A DNA stretch of 64,000 nt from Vacuolonema iberomarrocanum LEGE 07170 (GTDB lineage: Bacteria > Cyanobacteriota > Cyanobacteriia > Elainellales > Elainellaceae), in NCBI GenBank assembly GCA_015207365.1, contig JADEXA010000033.1:1-64000 (forward strand). Direction: 5' to 3'. Positions 44,069 to 52,099 of this stretch are shown here, piece by piece; the stretch's first letter is position 1, and the number at the start of each line of letters is the position of its first letter. The notes beneath the pieces are model-generated. The model was given only the letters and a program-made list of their open reading frames with translations. It had not been told where the DNA came from and searched no databases. A program made the translations under genes and the position numbers.

Positions 44069-44207
44069 CTGTAAGTGCTGACGAATCACCAGAAAATCCA
44101 CATCCAGACTGGGTTCGGGGTCGTATTACTGGTGAATCGACACTGAGGCAAACCACACACCAAACGCCTCAGTTCTCGCACACCTCACACTTAAAAGGAC
44201 ACTCATC

Positions 44208-44525
44208 ATGAACGTTGCAACCGCTGCTCTCTCCCTCGTGATCGCGACTACCGCGTTTGCTCCCGTTGCTGAAGCCGCTGAAATGACCAAAACGCTGACC
44301 CCCTTCCAAGTCACCAGCTTGGCCTATCGCGGTAGCCTCAGTGAAGCAGGTATCCCTGGCTATGGTTCGCTGGAGTCTGGCATCGCCACGGGCGATATCG
44401 TCGCTGAAGATGTGATTGAAGCGGCGATCGCTTCCGGTCGTCTCTCTGCCGAAGTGCTGGACAATAGCGCCTTCGTTAGCTCCGTTGACAACCAACTTGA
44501 CAACCTGGTTGACCGTGGTAACTAA
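44208..44525 (+). CDS. Small secreted protein of unknown function (paralogue 1)
   Basis: 105 residues with AAGGACA before the ATG. Signal peptide MNVATAALSLVIATTAFAPV ending AEAAE (cleavage after AEA). The mature 80 residues (TLTPFQVTSLAYRGSL, AGIPGYGSLESGIATGDIVA, DVIEAAIASGRLSAEVLDNS, FVSSVDNQLDNLVDRGN) contain no Cys and look like a small helical exported protein. I do not recognise the family. The paralogue at 47888 is about 95 percent identical, including upstream DNA. The two stand on either side of the RTX/FG-GAP gene on the opposite strand, so a functional tie to that secreted protein is possible. Confidence 0.85.
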   Translation: MNVATAALSLVIATTAFAPVAEAAEMTKTLTPFQVTSLAYRGSLSEAGIPGYGSLESGIATGDIVAEDVIEAAIASGRLSAEVLDNSAFVSSVDNQLDNLVDRGN

Positions 44526-44555
44526 GGGCGATCGCGTTCACTAAATTCCAACTTA

Positions 44556-44648
44556 TAGCGGTGTGCAACCGCATCAAGTACAGAAATGGTTGTGTGTGGG
44601 CGCGTCGCGCCCACACACAACCGTACTTACCTAACGCGCACAGCGCTA
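44556..44648. repeat. Palindromic element, family D copy 2 (93 bp, TA flanks)
   Basis: TAGCGGTGTGCAACCGCATC ... ACGCGCACAGCGCTA, flanked by TA at 44554-44555 and 44649-44650. The duplicated locus at about 48226-48231 has the unoccupied sequence (TTCCAACTTAGCC with a single TA), showing that the element inserted at TA. Confidence 0.88.
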
Positions 44649-44677
44649 TAGTCAGTCATAGACGTTTTCCTCACACT

Positions 44678-44703
44678 AGGACTCAGATAATACTCTGAGT
44701 CCT
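44678..44703. terminator. Bidirectional terminator between small protein 1 and the RTX gene
   Basis: AGGACTCAGA-TAATAC-TCTGAGTCCT, a 10-bp perfect stem between convergent genes, followed by ATTTCTTTG on the right. The corresponding hairpin after paralogue 2 is interrupted by family A copy 3. Confidence 0.7.
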
Positions 44704-44766
44704 ATTTCTTTGTGAAATGGCTGGCGAGACACTAGAGGTCTACATCAGGCGAAATCGTCTTTGATC

Positions 44767-47442
44767 TTAGACAAAGTCGGCTTCGCCAATGTCACCAACG
44801 CGAGTATTTTGCAACAACAGCAAGCGCTCATTTCCGCGAGAAATCAGCACATCATCGTTGCGTTGTTGAATCGAGAGTTGACCGAAGGTGATGCCGCCGA
44901 GGACAATGCGGTCTTGTCCATCCTCGAAATCCGTGACGCGGTCGAAGCCTTGACCCGAACGGATGACGATACGATCGCGCCCCGAACCCGTCACAATCAA
45001 GTCGTTGCCCAGCTCTCCGGCGAGGCGGTCGTTACCCGCACCCCCGCGCAGCACATCGCGGTCGGCACCGCCTCGCAGCACATCATCGCCGCCTTGACCG
45101 TTGAGGCGATCGCTGCCAGCTCCCCCAAACTGACGGTCGTTGCCTGCGCCACCATTGAGCACATCGTTCCCCAGGTTGCCGCGCATCAGGTCGTTGCCAC
45201 CCTGGCCGCTGAGGCGATCGTTGCCAGCTCCGCCAATCAGCACGTCATCGTCACTGCCACCGAGTAGAGTATCGCCCCCATCGCCGCCAACTAGGCGATC
45301 GGTGCCCGGATTTCCCACTAGGCGATCGCGTCCGGTGCCACCCAGGAGGCGGTCGTTGCCCGTGCCACCTACGGCTGTGTCATTGCCGCTCCCCCCAATC
45401 AAGCGGTCATTGCCAGCGCCCCCGAAGAGTTGGTCGTTATCCGCTTCGCCCGCCAGGCGATCGCTGCCGCCCAGGCCACGGACAATGTCGTTGCCGGCCA
45501 GGGCAAAGGCCACATCGCGCCCTTCGGTGCCCGTGAAGTCGTCATCGAACGGCGTGAAGAGGGGTGCGACATCATTGTCGGCGATGGTGACGGTAGCGCT
45601 GGCAGCCGTGCTATCTAGCTCATAGTCTGGTGTATCGATCAACTCCACCGTGACCGTTTCGGCTCCTTCCACCTGATTGTCATCGATGGGGGTAATATCG
45701 AAGGTGGCCGAAGCTTGTCCGGCGGGAATCTCGATGAAGTTGGTTAGAGCGGTGAAGTCGTCCCCGCTGGTGGCCGTCGAGGACGCTGCCACGGTGTAGG
45801 CGACCGTAAGGGGGGCAGTGGTGGGCCCGGTGCGGGTGACGGTGAAGGTGCCGGGGTCGGTGTCCGCTTCGGCGGCATCGGCATCGGTGGCCACAAGGCT
45901 GACACGGCGGGAGGGTCGCCCAAACACCACATAGCTCTCCCCCGCAGAGGTCTCATTAGAGGTCTCATTACTTCTTAAACCAATGAGCTCGATCAGCTCA
46001 CCGATTGCACCGATGAGGAGGTCATTGACGCCATCACCATTAATATCCCCCGCCCCGCTCACCGAACGACCGGAGTTGTCACCCGCAGCAATGCCGCTCA
46101 AGACAAAGCCATTACTCCCATCGAGGTCAGAGAGATTCAGGCTCGCGGTAAAGCCCTGGTTGCTACCAAAGACCACATAGCTTTCCCCAGAGCTGTTGCC
46201 ATTGGGGTCGGCACTGGATGCGCTGATGATCAGGTCATCAATGCCATCGCCATTGATATCTCCCACCCCGCTCACCGAATAACCGGAGCGGTCACCCGCA
46301 TCAATGCCGTTGATGACAAAACCATTGCTGCCATCTAAGTTAGAGAGATTCAGGCTCGTGGCAAAGCCCTGGTTGCTACCAAAGACCACATAGCTCTCCC
46401 CAGACTGGTTGCCATTGGGGTCGCCACCCGTTGCGCCGATGATGAGGTCATCAATGCCATCGCCATTGATATCTCCCGCCCCGCTCACCGAACGACCGGA
46501 GCCGTCAAACTCATCAATGCCGTTGATAACAAAGCCGTTGCTGCCATCGAGGTCAGAGAGATTCAGGCTCGTGGCAAAGCCCTGATTACTACCAAAGACC
46601 ACATAGCTTTCCCCAGAGCCGTTGCCATTGGGGTTGGCACTAGCTGCGCCGATGATCAAGTCATCAATGCCATCGCCATTGATATCTCCCGCCCCGCTCA
46701 CTGACCCACCGGAGAAGTCACGCTCATCAATGCCGTTGATGACAAAGCCATTGCTGCCATCGAGGTCAGAGAGATTCAGGCTCGTGGCAAAGCCCTGGTC
46801 GCTGCCAAACACCACATAGCTCTCCCCAGCAAGATTATTGCCATTGGGGTCGGCACTGGATGCACCAATGATCAGGTCATCAATGCCATCGCCATTGATA
46901 TCCCCCGCTCCGCTCACCGAACGACCAGAGAAGTCATTTTGCCCAATGCCGTTGATGACAAAGCCATTGCTGCCATCGAGGTCAGAGAGATTCAGGCTGG
47001 GGGCAAAGCCCTGGTCGTTGCCAAATACCACATAGCTCTCCCCAGCAAGATTATTGCCATTGGGGTCGGCATTAGCTGCGCCGATGATCAGGTCATCAAT
47101 ACCATCGCCATTGATATCTCCCGCTCCGCTCACGGACACACCGGAGCTGTCATTCTCATCAATGCCGTTGATGACAAAGCCATTGCTGCCATCGAGGTCG
47201 GAGAGATTCAGGCCGGGGTCAAAGCCCTGGTCGCTGCCAAACACCACATAGCTCTCCCCAGAGTTGTTGCCATTGGGGTCGGCACTAGCTGCGCCGATGA
47301 TGAGGTCATCAATACCATCGCCATTGATATCTCCTATTCCGTCTACCGACCCGCCGGAGCGGTCAAACTCATCAATGCCGTTGATGACAAAGCCATTGCT
47401 CCCGTCGAGGTCGGCGAGGTTGAATTGAGCTGGAAAAAGCAT
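44767..47442 (-). CDS. Large exported FG-GAP / Calx-beta / RTX calcium-binding protein
   Basis: 891 residues, AAGGATC before the ATG. Seven N-terminal FG-GAP units (about 1-500), each near 72 residues, with VINGIDxxDxSG, GDINGDGIDDLIIGA and GESYVVFGSDQGF; these form an integrin-type beta-propeller. One Calx-beta domain (about 510-620, ending VEGAETVTVELIDTPDYELD). Then RTX nonapeptides GGxGxDxLxGGxGN (about 640-840) and a C-terminal DFEDGQDRIVLGGITFGQLS block typical of type I secreted proteins. No Sec signal, consistent with one-step type I export. Likely a surface or matrix protein binding Ca2+. FG-GAP units are nearly identical at DNA level. The last 45 codons have a decayed copy at 48393-48555. 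Confidence 0.92.
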   Translation of the reverse strand: MLFPAQFNLADLDGSNGFVINGIDEFDRSGGSVDGIGDINGDGIDDLIIGAASADPNGNNSGESYVVFGSDQGFDPGLNLSDLDGSNGFVINGIDENDSSGVSVSGAGDINGDGIDDLIIGAANADPNGNNLAGESYVVFGNDQGFAPSLNLSDLDGSNGFVINGIGQNDFSGRSVSGAGDINGDGIDDLIIGASSADPNGNNLAGESYVVFGSDQGFATSLNLSDLDGSNGFVINGIDERDFSGGSVSGAGDINGDGIDDLIIGAASANPNGNGSGESYVVFGSNQGFATSLNLSDLDGSNGFVINGIDEFDGSGRSVSGAGDINGDGIDDLIIGATGGDPNGNQSGESYVVFGSNQGFATSLNLSNLDGSNGFVINGIDAGDRSGYSVSGVGDINGDGIDDLIISASSADPNGNSSGESYVVFGSNQGFTASLNLSDLDGSNGFVLSGIAAGDNSGRSVSGAGDINGDGVNDLLIGAIGELIELIGLRSNETSNETSAGESYVVFGRPSRRVSLVATDADAAEADTDPGTFTVTRTGPTTAPLTVAYTVAASSTATSGDDFTALTNFIEIPAGQASATFDITPIDDNQVEGAETVTVELIDTPDYELDSTAASATVTIADNDVAPLFTPFDDDFTGTEGRDVAFALAGNDIVRGLGGSDRLAGEADNDQLFGGAGNDRLIGGSGNDTAVGGTGNDRLLGGTGRDRLVGNPGTDRLVGGDGGDTLLGGSDDDVLIGGAGNDRLSGQGGNDLMRGNLGNDVLNGGAGNDRQFGGAGSDRLNGQGGDDVLRGGADRDVLRGGAGNDRLAGELGNDLIVTGSGRDRIVIRSGQGFDRVTDFEDGQDRIVLGGITFGQLSIQQRNDDVLISRGNERLLLLQNTRVGDIGEADFV
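45990..47430 (-). repeat. In-frame tandem repeats of about 216 bp (seven FG-GAP units)
   Basis: The DNA segments around GATATCTCCCGCCCCGCTCA recur with a 216-219 bp period and only a few differences per unit (for example at 46050, 46262, 46481, 46685, 46901 and 47117). The last unit (near 46000-46100) is the most diverged. This points to recent unequal crossing-over or gene conversion within the gene. Confidence 0.85.
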
Positions 47443-47887
47443 GATAGATCCTTAATGTTGTTGTGTGGGGGTTTACAAAAAAGTCGTTGTGGGGCGATCG
47501 CTCTCCTGCCATGCCATTCCTGATGGGGACATGCCATCGGCAAAACAATCGGGAGCCCAGAATTCCTAAGCTCTCTACACGAGTCCATCGACAAATTACT
47601 TAAAGTCGTAGCAGTTCTAACGGCGATCACCGCAAATCTACAGATGCGCCAATCTAGTGCTGCATATACTCAGATTGCAGTGAGAGTGGGCGATCGCAAG
47701 ACAACCCCATAGAGCCTGTGGGGGCATCACAGTGATGTAGATCACTCAAACCTGATCGATAAATCACCAAAAAACACGCATCCAAACCGCGTTTCCGAGC
47801 GTACTAATAGTGAATCGACACTGAGGCACACTTCAAAGACATCACGCTTCAGGTCTTATACACCTCACACTTAGAAGGACACTCATC
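47443..47887. other. Intergenic region, promoters of RTX gene and paralogue 2
   Basis: 445 bp between divergent genes. From about 47725 it is homologous to the region upstream of paralogue 1, sharing the CRP-like palindrome, TGAATCGACACTGAGGCA (47811 and 44133) and CACCTCACACTTA just before the ribosome binding site. The left part up to 47720 shows only a HIP1-like site. Confidence 0.7.
47731..47746. promoter_or_regulatory. CRP-like palindrome upstream of small secreted protein 2
   Basis: AGTGATGTAGATCACT, GTGA-N6-TCAC core, 141 bp before the ATG at 47888, the same spacing as in paralogue 1 though the bases between differ. Conservation of both arms while the surroundings diverge argues for a used site. 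Confidence 0.5.
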
Positions 47888-48205
47888 ATGAACGTTGCAA
47901 CTACTGCTCTGTCTCTCGTTATCGCAACGACTGCTTTTGCCCCCGTTGCTGAAGCGGCTGAAACGACCAAAACGCTAACCCCGTTCCAAGTCACCAGCTT
48001 GGCCTATCGCGGTAGCTTTAATGAAGCAGGTATCCCTGGCTATGGTTCGCTGGAGTCCGGCATCGCCACAGGCGACATCGTTGCTGAAGATGTGATTGAA
48101 GCGGCGATCGCTTCCGGTCGGCTTTCGGCTGAAGCGTTGGATAATAGCGCCTTCGTTAGCTCCGTTGACAACCAACTTGACAACCTAGTTGATCGCGGCA
48201 ACTAA
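47888..48205 (+). CDS. Small secreted protein of unknown function (paralogue 2)
   Basis: 105 residues, the same length as paralogue 1, with differences at only a few positions (for example ETTKT for EMTKT, GSFNEAG for GSLSEAG, AEALDN for AEVLDN). Signal peptide MNVATTALSLVIATTAFAPV with AEAAE cleavage region. Differences in DNA are mostly silent third positions, so both copies are under protein-level selection. Its ribosome binding site AAGGACA and upstream motifs are retained. Downstream lie a repeat-interrupted terminator and the RTX pseudogene fragment, all part of one duplicated block. Function unknown. Confidence 0.85.
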   Translation: MNVATTALSLVIATTAFAPVAEAAETTKTLTPFQVTSLAYRGSFNEAGIPGYGSLESGIATGDIVAEDVIEAAIASGRLSAEALDNSAFVSSVDNQLDNLVDRGN

Positions 48206-48264
48206 GACCTACGTTCCTCAAGTTCCAACTTAGCCATTTGCAATTTCTCCTCGCACCGGGACTC

Positions 48265-48331
48265 ATATCAAATCCGGTTAAATAGCCGTAAAACCCAAAT
48301 ATCATTTGGGTTCTTCAACCGGATTTGATAT
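48265..48331. repeat. Palindromic element, family A copy 3 (67 bp), inside a terminator loop
   Basis: Full terminal repeats ATATCAAATCCGGTTAAATA and GGTTCTTCAACCGGATTTGA (TAT) but only a short centre (CAAATATCATTTG). It splits the hairpin GGGACTC...CAGACAGTACTCTGAG, which is intact in the duplicated copy at 44678-44703. Flanking base C on both sides, or TC if the last AT-pair is assigned to the target. Confidence 0.85.
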
Positions 48332-48392
48332 CAGACAGTACTCTGAGCCCCGTTTCATCATGGAAGAGCGGGTGAAAGATTGGTTTGTTATA

Positions 48393-48555
48393 TCAAGCGA
48401 AATCCACCTCGCTAATCTGCTCAACCCGCGTGTTTTACAACAGCAACAAGCGCTCAGTGCCACGGGAAATTAGCACATCATCATTGCGTTGTTGGATCGA
48501 AAGCTGCCTGAAGGTGATGTCGCCGAGGAGGGTATCAATCCCATCCCCCCGACCA
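48393..48555 (-). pseudogene. Decayed copy of the RTX gene 3' end
   Basis: Reading leftward, the frame gives GDGIDTLLGDITFRQLSIQQ then RNDDVLISRGTERLLLL, a stop, then NTRVEQISEVDFA and a stop. This matches the last 45 residues of the 891-aa RTX protein (GGITFGQLSIQQRNDDVLIS, RGNERLLLLQNTRVGDIGEA) with the Gln codon CAA turned into TAA. There is no upstream coding sequence, so it is a fragment carried along when the small-protein locus was duplicated, or the survivor of a second RTX gene. Confidence 0.88.
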
Positions 48556-48682
48556 GGCGATCGCACTCCCTCCCGAGTTGTCTAATTCTGACTTAGGGCG
48601 AAGCTCGGCAAGCTTATCGCTCTATAATTAAAGACGTGAGTGTTGTGTAATACATTCACGTCTGGCAAAGGAGACGATTCAT

Positions 48683-49006
48683 ATGTTGAACGGAAATCAA
48701 ACACCCGTTGGTCTAAGAACGCGGGTAGCAGAACTAGCCAGCAATCCCAATGCTAAGGCGTTGGTCATCGGGGTGACAGCTGTAGCCGTAACACCCATTG
48801 TGCTGCCAATGGTCAAACCTGCGCTGAAAGCGACCATCAAGTCTGGGGTGACGCTTTACGAAAAGGCCAAGATTGCGATCGCAGAAACGGGGGAAGCGCT
48901 GGCTGATATCGCCGCTGAGGCCAGAGCGGAGGTGCAGGCGGACACCGCAACGCAGTCTAGCCTGCATGCAACGACTCCAGCGCCTAGCCCAACGTCAGTT
49001 GAGTAG
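48683..49006 (+). CDS. Small membrane protein, DUF5132/PacL-like
   Basis: 107 residues, AAAGGAGA before the ATG. One hydrophobic segment (AKALVIGVTAVAVTPIVLPM), then an amphipathic stretch (KATIKSGVTLYEKAKIAIAE) and an Ala/Glu-rich helix ending in a Pro/Thr/Ser tail. The plan (short N-terminus, Gly/Ala/Val membrane helix, VLPxVKPxxKxxIKxGxxLYEKxK, acidic helix) matches DUF5132 and is similar to the DUF1490 PacL proteins that partner P-type metal ATPases in mycobacteria. A P-type ATPase gene lies close by on the other strand. It lacks the C-terminal Asp/Glu-His metal tail described for PacL. Confidence 0.75.
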   Translation: MLNGNQTPVGLRTRVAELASNPNAKALVIGVTAVAVTPIVLPMVKPALKATIKSGVTLYEKAKIAIAETGEALADIAAEARAEVQADTATQSSLHATTPAPSPTSVE

Positions 49007-49047
49007 AACAGGAGTGACGCAAACCTTGCATCATCCCAAAGAAACTC

Positions 49048-49074
49048 GTCGATTGTGTGGCCCACACAATCGAC
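49048..49074. repeat. Small palindrome between DUF5132 gene and 49137 gene
   Basis: GTCGATTGTGTGG-C-CCACACAATCGAC, 13-bp arms. Lies between convergent genes and may act as terminator. CTCGTCGATT also occurs at 49144, in the end of the neighbouring gene. Confidence 0.55.
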
Positions 49075-49136
49075 AAAATGTGTAAAGCCTATAAGATTTT
49101 GAGGTTGCAGAATCCAAGGAATTGGCGATCGCCCCC

Positions 49137-49454
49137 CTAGGCGACTCGTCGATTATTCTGCTGTGTGCGATCGGCCAGGGAGGTCGGTTGCTCTATGGCT
49201 TGGTTTGCCTGCTCCTGTTGCTGCTTGGCGTTGGCGACCCACTCTGAAAGGCTGATGCCAGGACGGTAAGAAGATGTTGCCTTCGTTTGAGTTGGGTTCG
49301 CAGGGGCTGTCGATGTGAGGCTAGACAACAGCTTGGGGCCAACCAAAAGTGCGCCCAAACCAACCAGCGTGAGGGGCCCACCCAGATGGCCATCTTCCAA
49401 AATTTCTTTGAAGTGGAAGGTAACGACGGATTTGTGGATATGGATAAGGGTCAT
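49137..49454 (-). CDS. Small protein with one hydrophobic segment, unknown function
   Basis: 105 residues from ATG 49454 (MTLIHIHKSVVTFHFKEILE), 113 from the longer start at 49478. GGPLTLVGLGALLVGPKLLSSL is a Gly-rich, probably membrane-spanning helix; then a Thr/Ser linker and a Gln-rich helix (SEWVANAKQQQEQANQAIEQ). The general plan resembles the PacL/DUF5132 proteins, and the gene is on the same strand as, and downstream of, the P-type ATPase gene. The last codons lie next to a family F flank (GCAGAATCCAA at 49107). Plausible real gene, but without recognised family. Confidence 0.55.
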   Translation of the reverse strand: MTLIHIHKSVVTFHFKEILEDGHLGGPLTLVGLGALLVGPKLLSSLTSTAPANPTQTKATSSYRPGISLSEWVANAKQQQEQANQAIEQPTSLADRTQQNNRRVA

Positions 49455-49478
49455 AATGCAGCACCGGGCAACAGCCAA

Positions 49479-49762
49479 AACAGCAAGTTAAGCCAGGGTT
49501 GTTCCATCAATAAGCCTATCAGTTGATACATCGCTCGAAAGTCATACCCGATACCTAAGGCGACAACTCAGGAATCAAGAGCATTTTAGCAAAGACTCGC
49601 AAATATCAAAGTATATAGAGGAGGCACTCTGCTACAGCAGAGATAATCCTGACAACTTAATCTTATTCGGCTTTACACTGTCCAGCTTAACAGAAAATAG
49701 AGGGCTTAATGCAATTTACTCGCAATAAATAGAACGCTACTCGCCCTATTCGATAACAGGCT
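49479..49762. other. Intergenic spacer
   Basis: About 280 bp, AT-rich, nothing recognised apart from GAGGAGGC near 49620. Confidence 0.4.
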
Positions 49763-52003
49763 CTATTCAATCACAGCATTGGGAAGAAACTTGTGGGTTA
49801 CCAGGGGGCGCAGGCTATTCAACCCGGCGGCGATCGCCGAGCCATTGTGAATGGTTGTTGCAACGAGGGGATTTAACCCGGCAGTAGAGGCCAGCCCCAA
49901 CGCCACCAGATTGGGCACTACCACCAGCGCGATGTTTTGCTCGATCAGGTCGCGGGTTTCGCGGGCAATGGCGATCGCCTCTAGCAGTTCCAGCAAATTG
50001 TTGTTCATCAACACCACATCGGCGGTTTCTCGAGCAACATCGGCACCCCGTTCAAACGAAACAGAGACATCGGCATAGGCCAAGGCAACCGAATCATTCA
50101 GCCCATCTCCCACAAAGGCAACGATGCGTCCGGCACGGCGCAAGTCGCGCACAATCTGCGCCTTCTGATCGGGGAAGGCTTCGGAATAGACCTGCTGGGG
50201 AGGAATGCCCAACTCTTGAGCCACCAGAGCTGCCCGCTGGGGATTGTCGCCCGTCAACAAATGCAGCTCTAGGTCAAATTGTCGTTGCAGCAGGTGAATT
50301 AATCGGGCGCTTTCTGGCCGTAAGGGATCGGTATAGCCGAGAGTGCCGACAAACTGGCCATCGCAGGCCACATAGATTTGTGACAGGGTGCGAGTGGTTG
50401 ATGGAGCCCAGCCATTCCAGTTCACCTGCTGTTGGTGCAAAAAGCGTTCGCTGCCCACCCAAACGCTATGGCCCTCAACTTGAGCGGTAACACCCAATCC
50501 AACCTTATACTCCCAGTTCTCCCGGGGGAGGAGAGAAATTCCCTGGTGCTGGGCATGGTGAACGATCGCTTCGGCGACAGGATGCGTAAGCCGTTGTTCG
50601 GCTGATGCGGCCAACTGGAGCAGGCGATCGGCGGAAAGGTTGGCGGAAATCGGGGTAATATCGGCGATCGCCACCCGGCCTTCGGTCAATGTCCCAGTCT
50701 TGTCAAACACGATCGTGTTAATTTCGGCCAACTGCTCTAGGGTGCGTCCGCTGCGCACCAGCACCCCATGGCGGGTTGTGTGGTTGAGGGCACCCAAAAA
50801 CGCGGTGGGAATGGAAACGCGAATTCCTGTAACAAAGTCTAGGGTCAGAATGGCAGCGGCGCGTGCCGGATCGCGGGTCACGGCCAACACCAGCGTCGCC
50901 AGCAACAGCGAGGGAACAATGAGGCGATCGGCCACCTTTTCAGTGTAGTTTGCCATGCGGGTGTCGTAGACCGGAGCCTGCTCCAGCAACCGCAGCCCCG
51001 CTGCCGCCCTTGTATTATCGCCAACCCGTTCGGCTCGCAGGGTCAACTGCCCCGATCGCACCAGGGTTGACGCAAACACATAGCTCTCCCGTCGCGCCAC
51101 AATGGGCATCGCTTCTCCCGTCAGCCCCTGCTGGTCGACCGTTGCTTCTCCCTCCAGCACCATTCCATCCACGGGAATCTGCTCTCCTGGATGGACAACG
51201 ACAATGCTGCCAATCGGGACCTGATCGCTCGGCACTTGCCGTAGTTCGTCTCCCTCTCCCTGCACCCAGGCAAAGCGCCCAATCGCATCGGCCAGGGTCG
51301 AGGAGCGCACCTCTGTGGCCCGAGCTGTCTGTTCGCGAATGACATCTCCCAACTCGTGCAGGGTAATCACCAACGCTGGGGTCAGCAGTTTTCCTTGCCA
51401 AGCGCTCAAACTCAGCGCCAGCAGGTCAAGACCATCGATGTTCAACCGCCGATCATGCCGAAGGCTATAAAATGCTCGCTGGGCGATGGGGAAAATAGCC
51501 GTCGCCAAGGTTGTCGCAGCCAGCGGGCGCAGCCACCGCAAGCGCGGAAACTGACTGGCAAACGCCAGCGCCGACGCCAGCCCAGGGAGTCGCAGATTTT
51601 TCCAATCATCGCTTGAAGAGACGCTTAGCTTTACGGGTTGAGCCTTGCCTGAAGGGCTCTTGACCGGTTCTATAGGAGTGGGGGTATCGTCTGCGGCACT
51701 GTCTAGATGGAAAGCAGAACGCTGTTCTAACTCGCCCAACAGCTCGCCCAACCTGACCCAAAGCTGTTTAGTGGCTGTGGGCTGATAGTGAATCACGACA
51801 GAACTCGCCGTTTGGTTCATCCGCACACCAATAACCCCTGGTGTTGCTTCCAGAGCTGCTTCGAGCCCAGCGCCATAGCGGCTATCGGTTCGCAGTCCCG
51901 AAATGCGGATGCGAATACGCCCTGGCAGATGGTGGCGGACATGCCAGGTCGGGGTGGAGTCAGATGCAGGTGTCTCGGCTTGGGAAGGGGAAAAACGAAC
52001 CAT
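49763..52003 (-). CDS. P1B-like P-type ATPase lacking the CPx metal motif
   Basis: 746 residues from ATG 52003 (a TTG at 52027 is in frame). N-terminal HMA_2-like domain (VRHHLPGRIRIRISGLRTDS, VIGVRMNQTASSVVIHYQPT) without CxxC. Then paired helices, actuator LTGEAMPIV, core phosphorylation motif DKTGTLTEG, P1B-type His-Pro motif RLTHPVAEAIVHH, ATP-site GDGLNDSVALAYADV. In the helix where metal pumps have CPC/CPH/SPC the sequence is LDFVTGIRVSIPTAFLGALN, so no Cys ligand. The transported ion is therefore uncertain (Mn2+, Zn2+ or another). The next gene upstream encodes a protein with the same HMA_2-like domain; small DUF5132-like membrane proteins are nearby. Confidence 0.9.
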   Translation of the reverse strand: MVRFSPSQAETPASDSTPTWHVRHHLPGRIRIRISGLRTDSRYGAGLEAALEATPGVIGVRMNQTASSVVIHYQPTATKQLWVRLGELLGELEQRSAFHLDSAADDTPTPIEPVKSPSGKAQPVKLSVSSSDDWKNLRLPGLASALAFASQFPRLRWLRPLAATTLATAIFPIAQRAFYSLRHDRRLNIDGLDLLALSLSAWQGKLLTPALVITLHELGDVIREQTARATEVRSSTLADAIGRFAWVQGEGDELRQVPSDQVPIGSIVVVHPGEQIPVDGMVLEGEATVDQQGLTGEAMPIVARRESYVFASTLVRSGQLTLRAERVGDNTRAAAGLRLLEQAPVYDTRMANYTEKVADRLIVPSLLLATLVLAVTRDPARAAAILTLDFVTGIRVSIPTAFLGALNHTTRHGVLVRSGRTLEQLAEINTIVFDKTGTLTEGRVAIADITPISANLSADRLLQLAASAEQRLTHPVAEAIVHHAQHQGISLLPRENWEYKVGLGVTAQVEGHSVWVGSERFLHQQQVNWNGWAPSTTRTLSQIYVACDGQFVGTLGYTDPLRPESARLIHLLQRQFDLELHLLTGDNPQRAALVAQELGIPPQQVYSEAFPDQKAQIVRDLRRAGRIVAFVGDGLNDSVALAYADVSVSFERGADVARETADVVLMNNNLLELLEAIAIARETRDLIEQNIALVVVPNLVALGLASTAGLNPLVATTIHNGSAIAAGLNSLRPLVTHKFLPNAVIE

Positions 52004-52099
52004 TGCAGTAAGCGGCGATCGCCCCAAAAATTTGAGGATGGCAGAACAACAAAATTAGATTTAGATATCAAGATTTAGATATCAACAGCGCTTTGGCAC

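Noticed and set aside
44761..45267. 168-codon open frame on the plus strand (and 45140-45625) over the RTX gene
   Set aside because: Antisense shadow of the Gly/Asp-rich repeats; low-complexity composition, no ribosome binding site, while the minus frame has clear RTX motifs.
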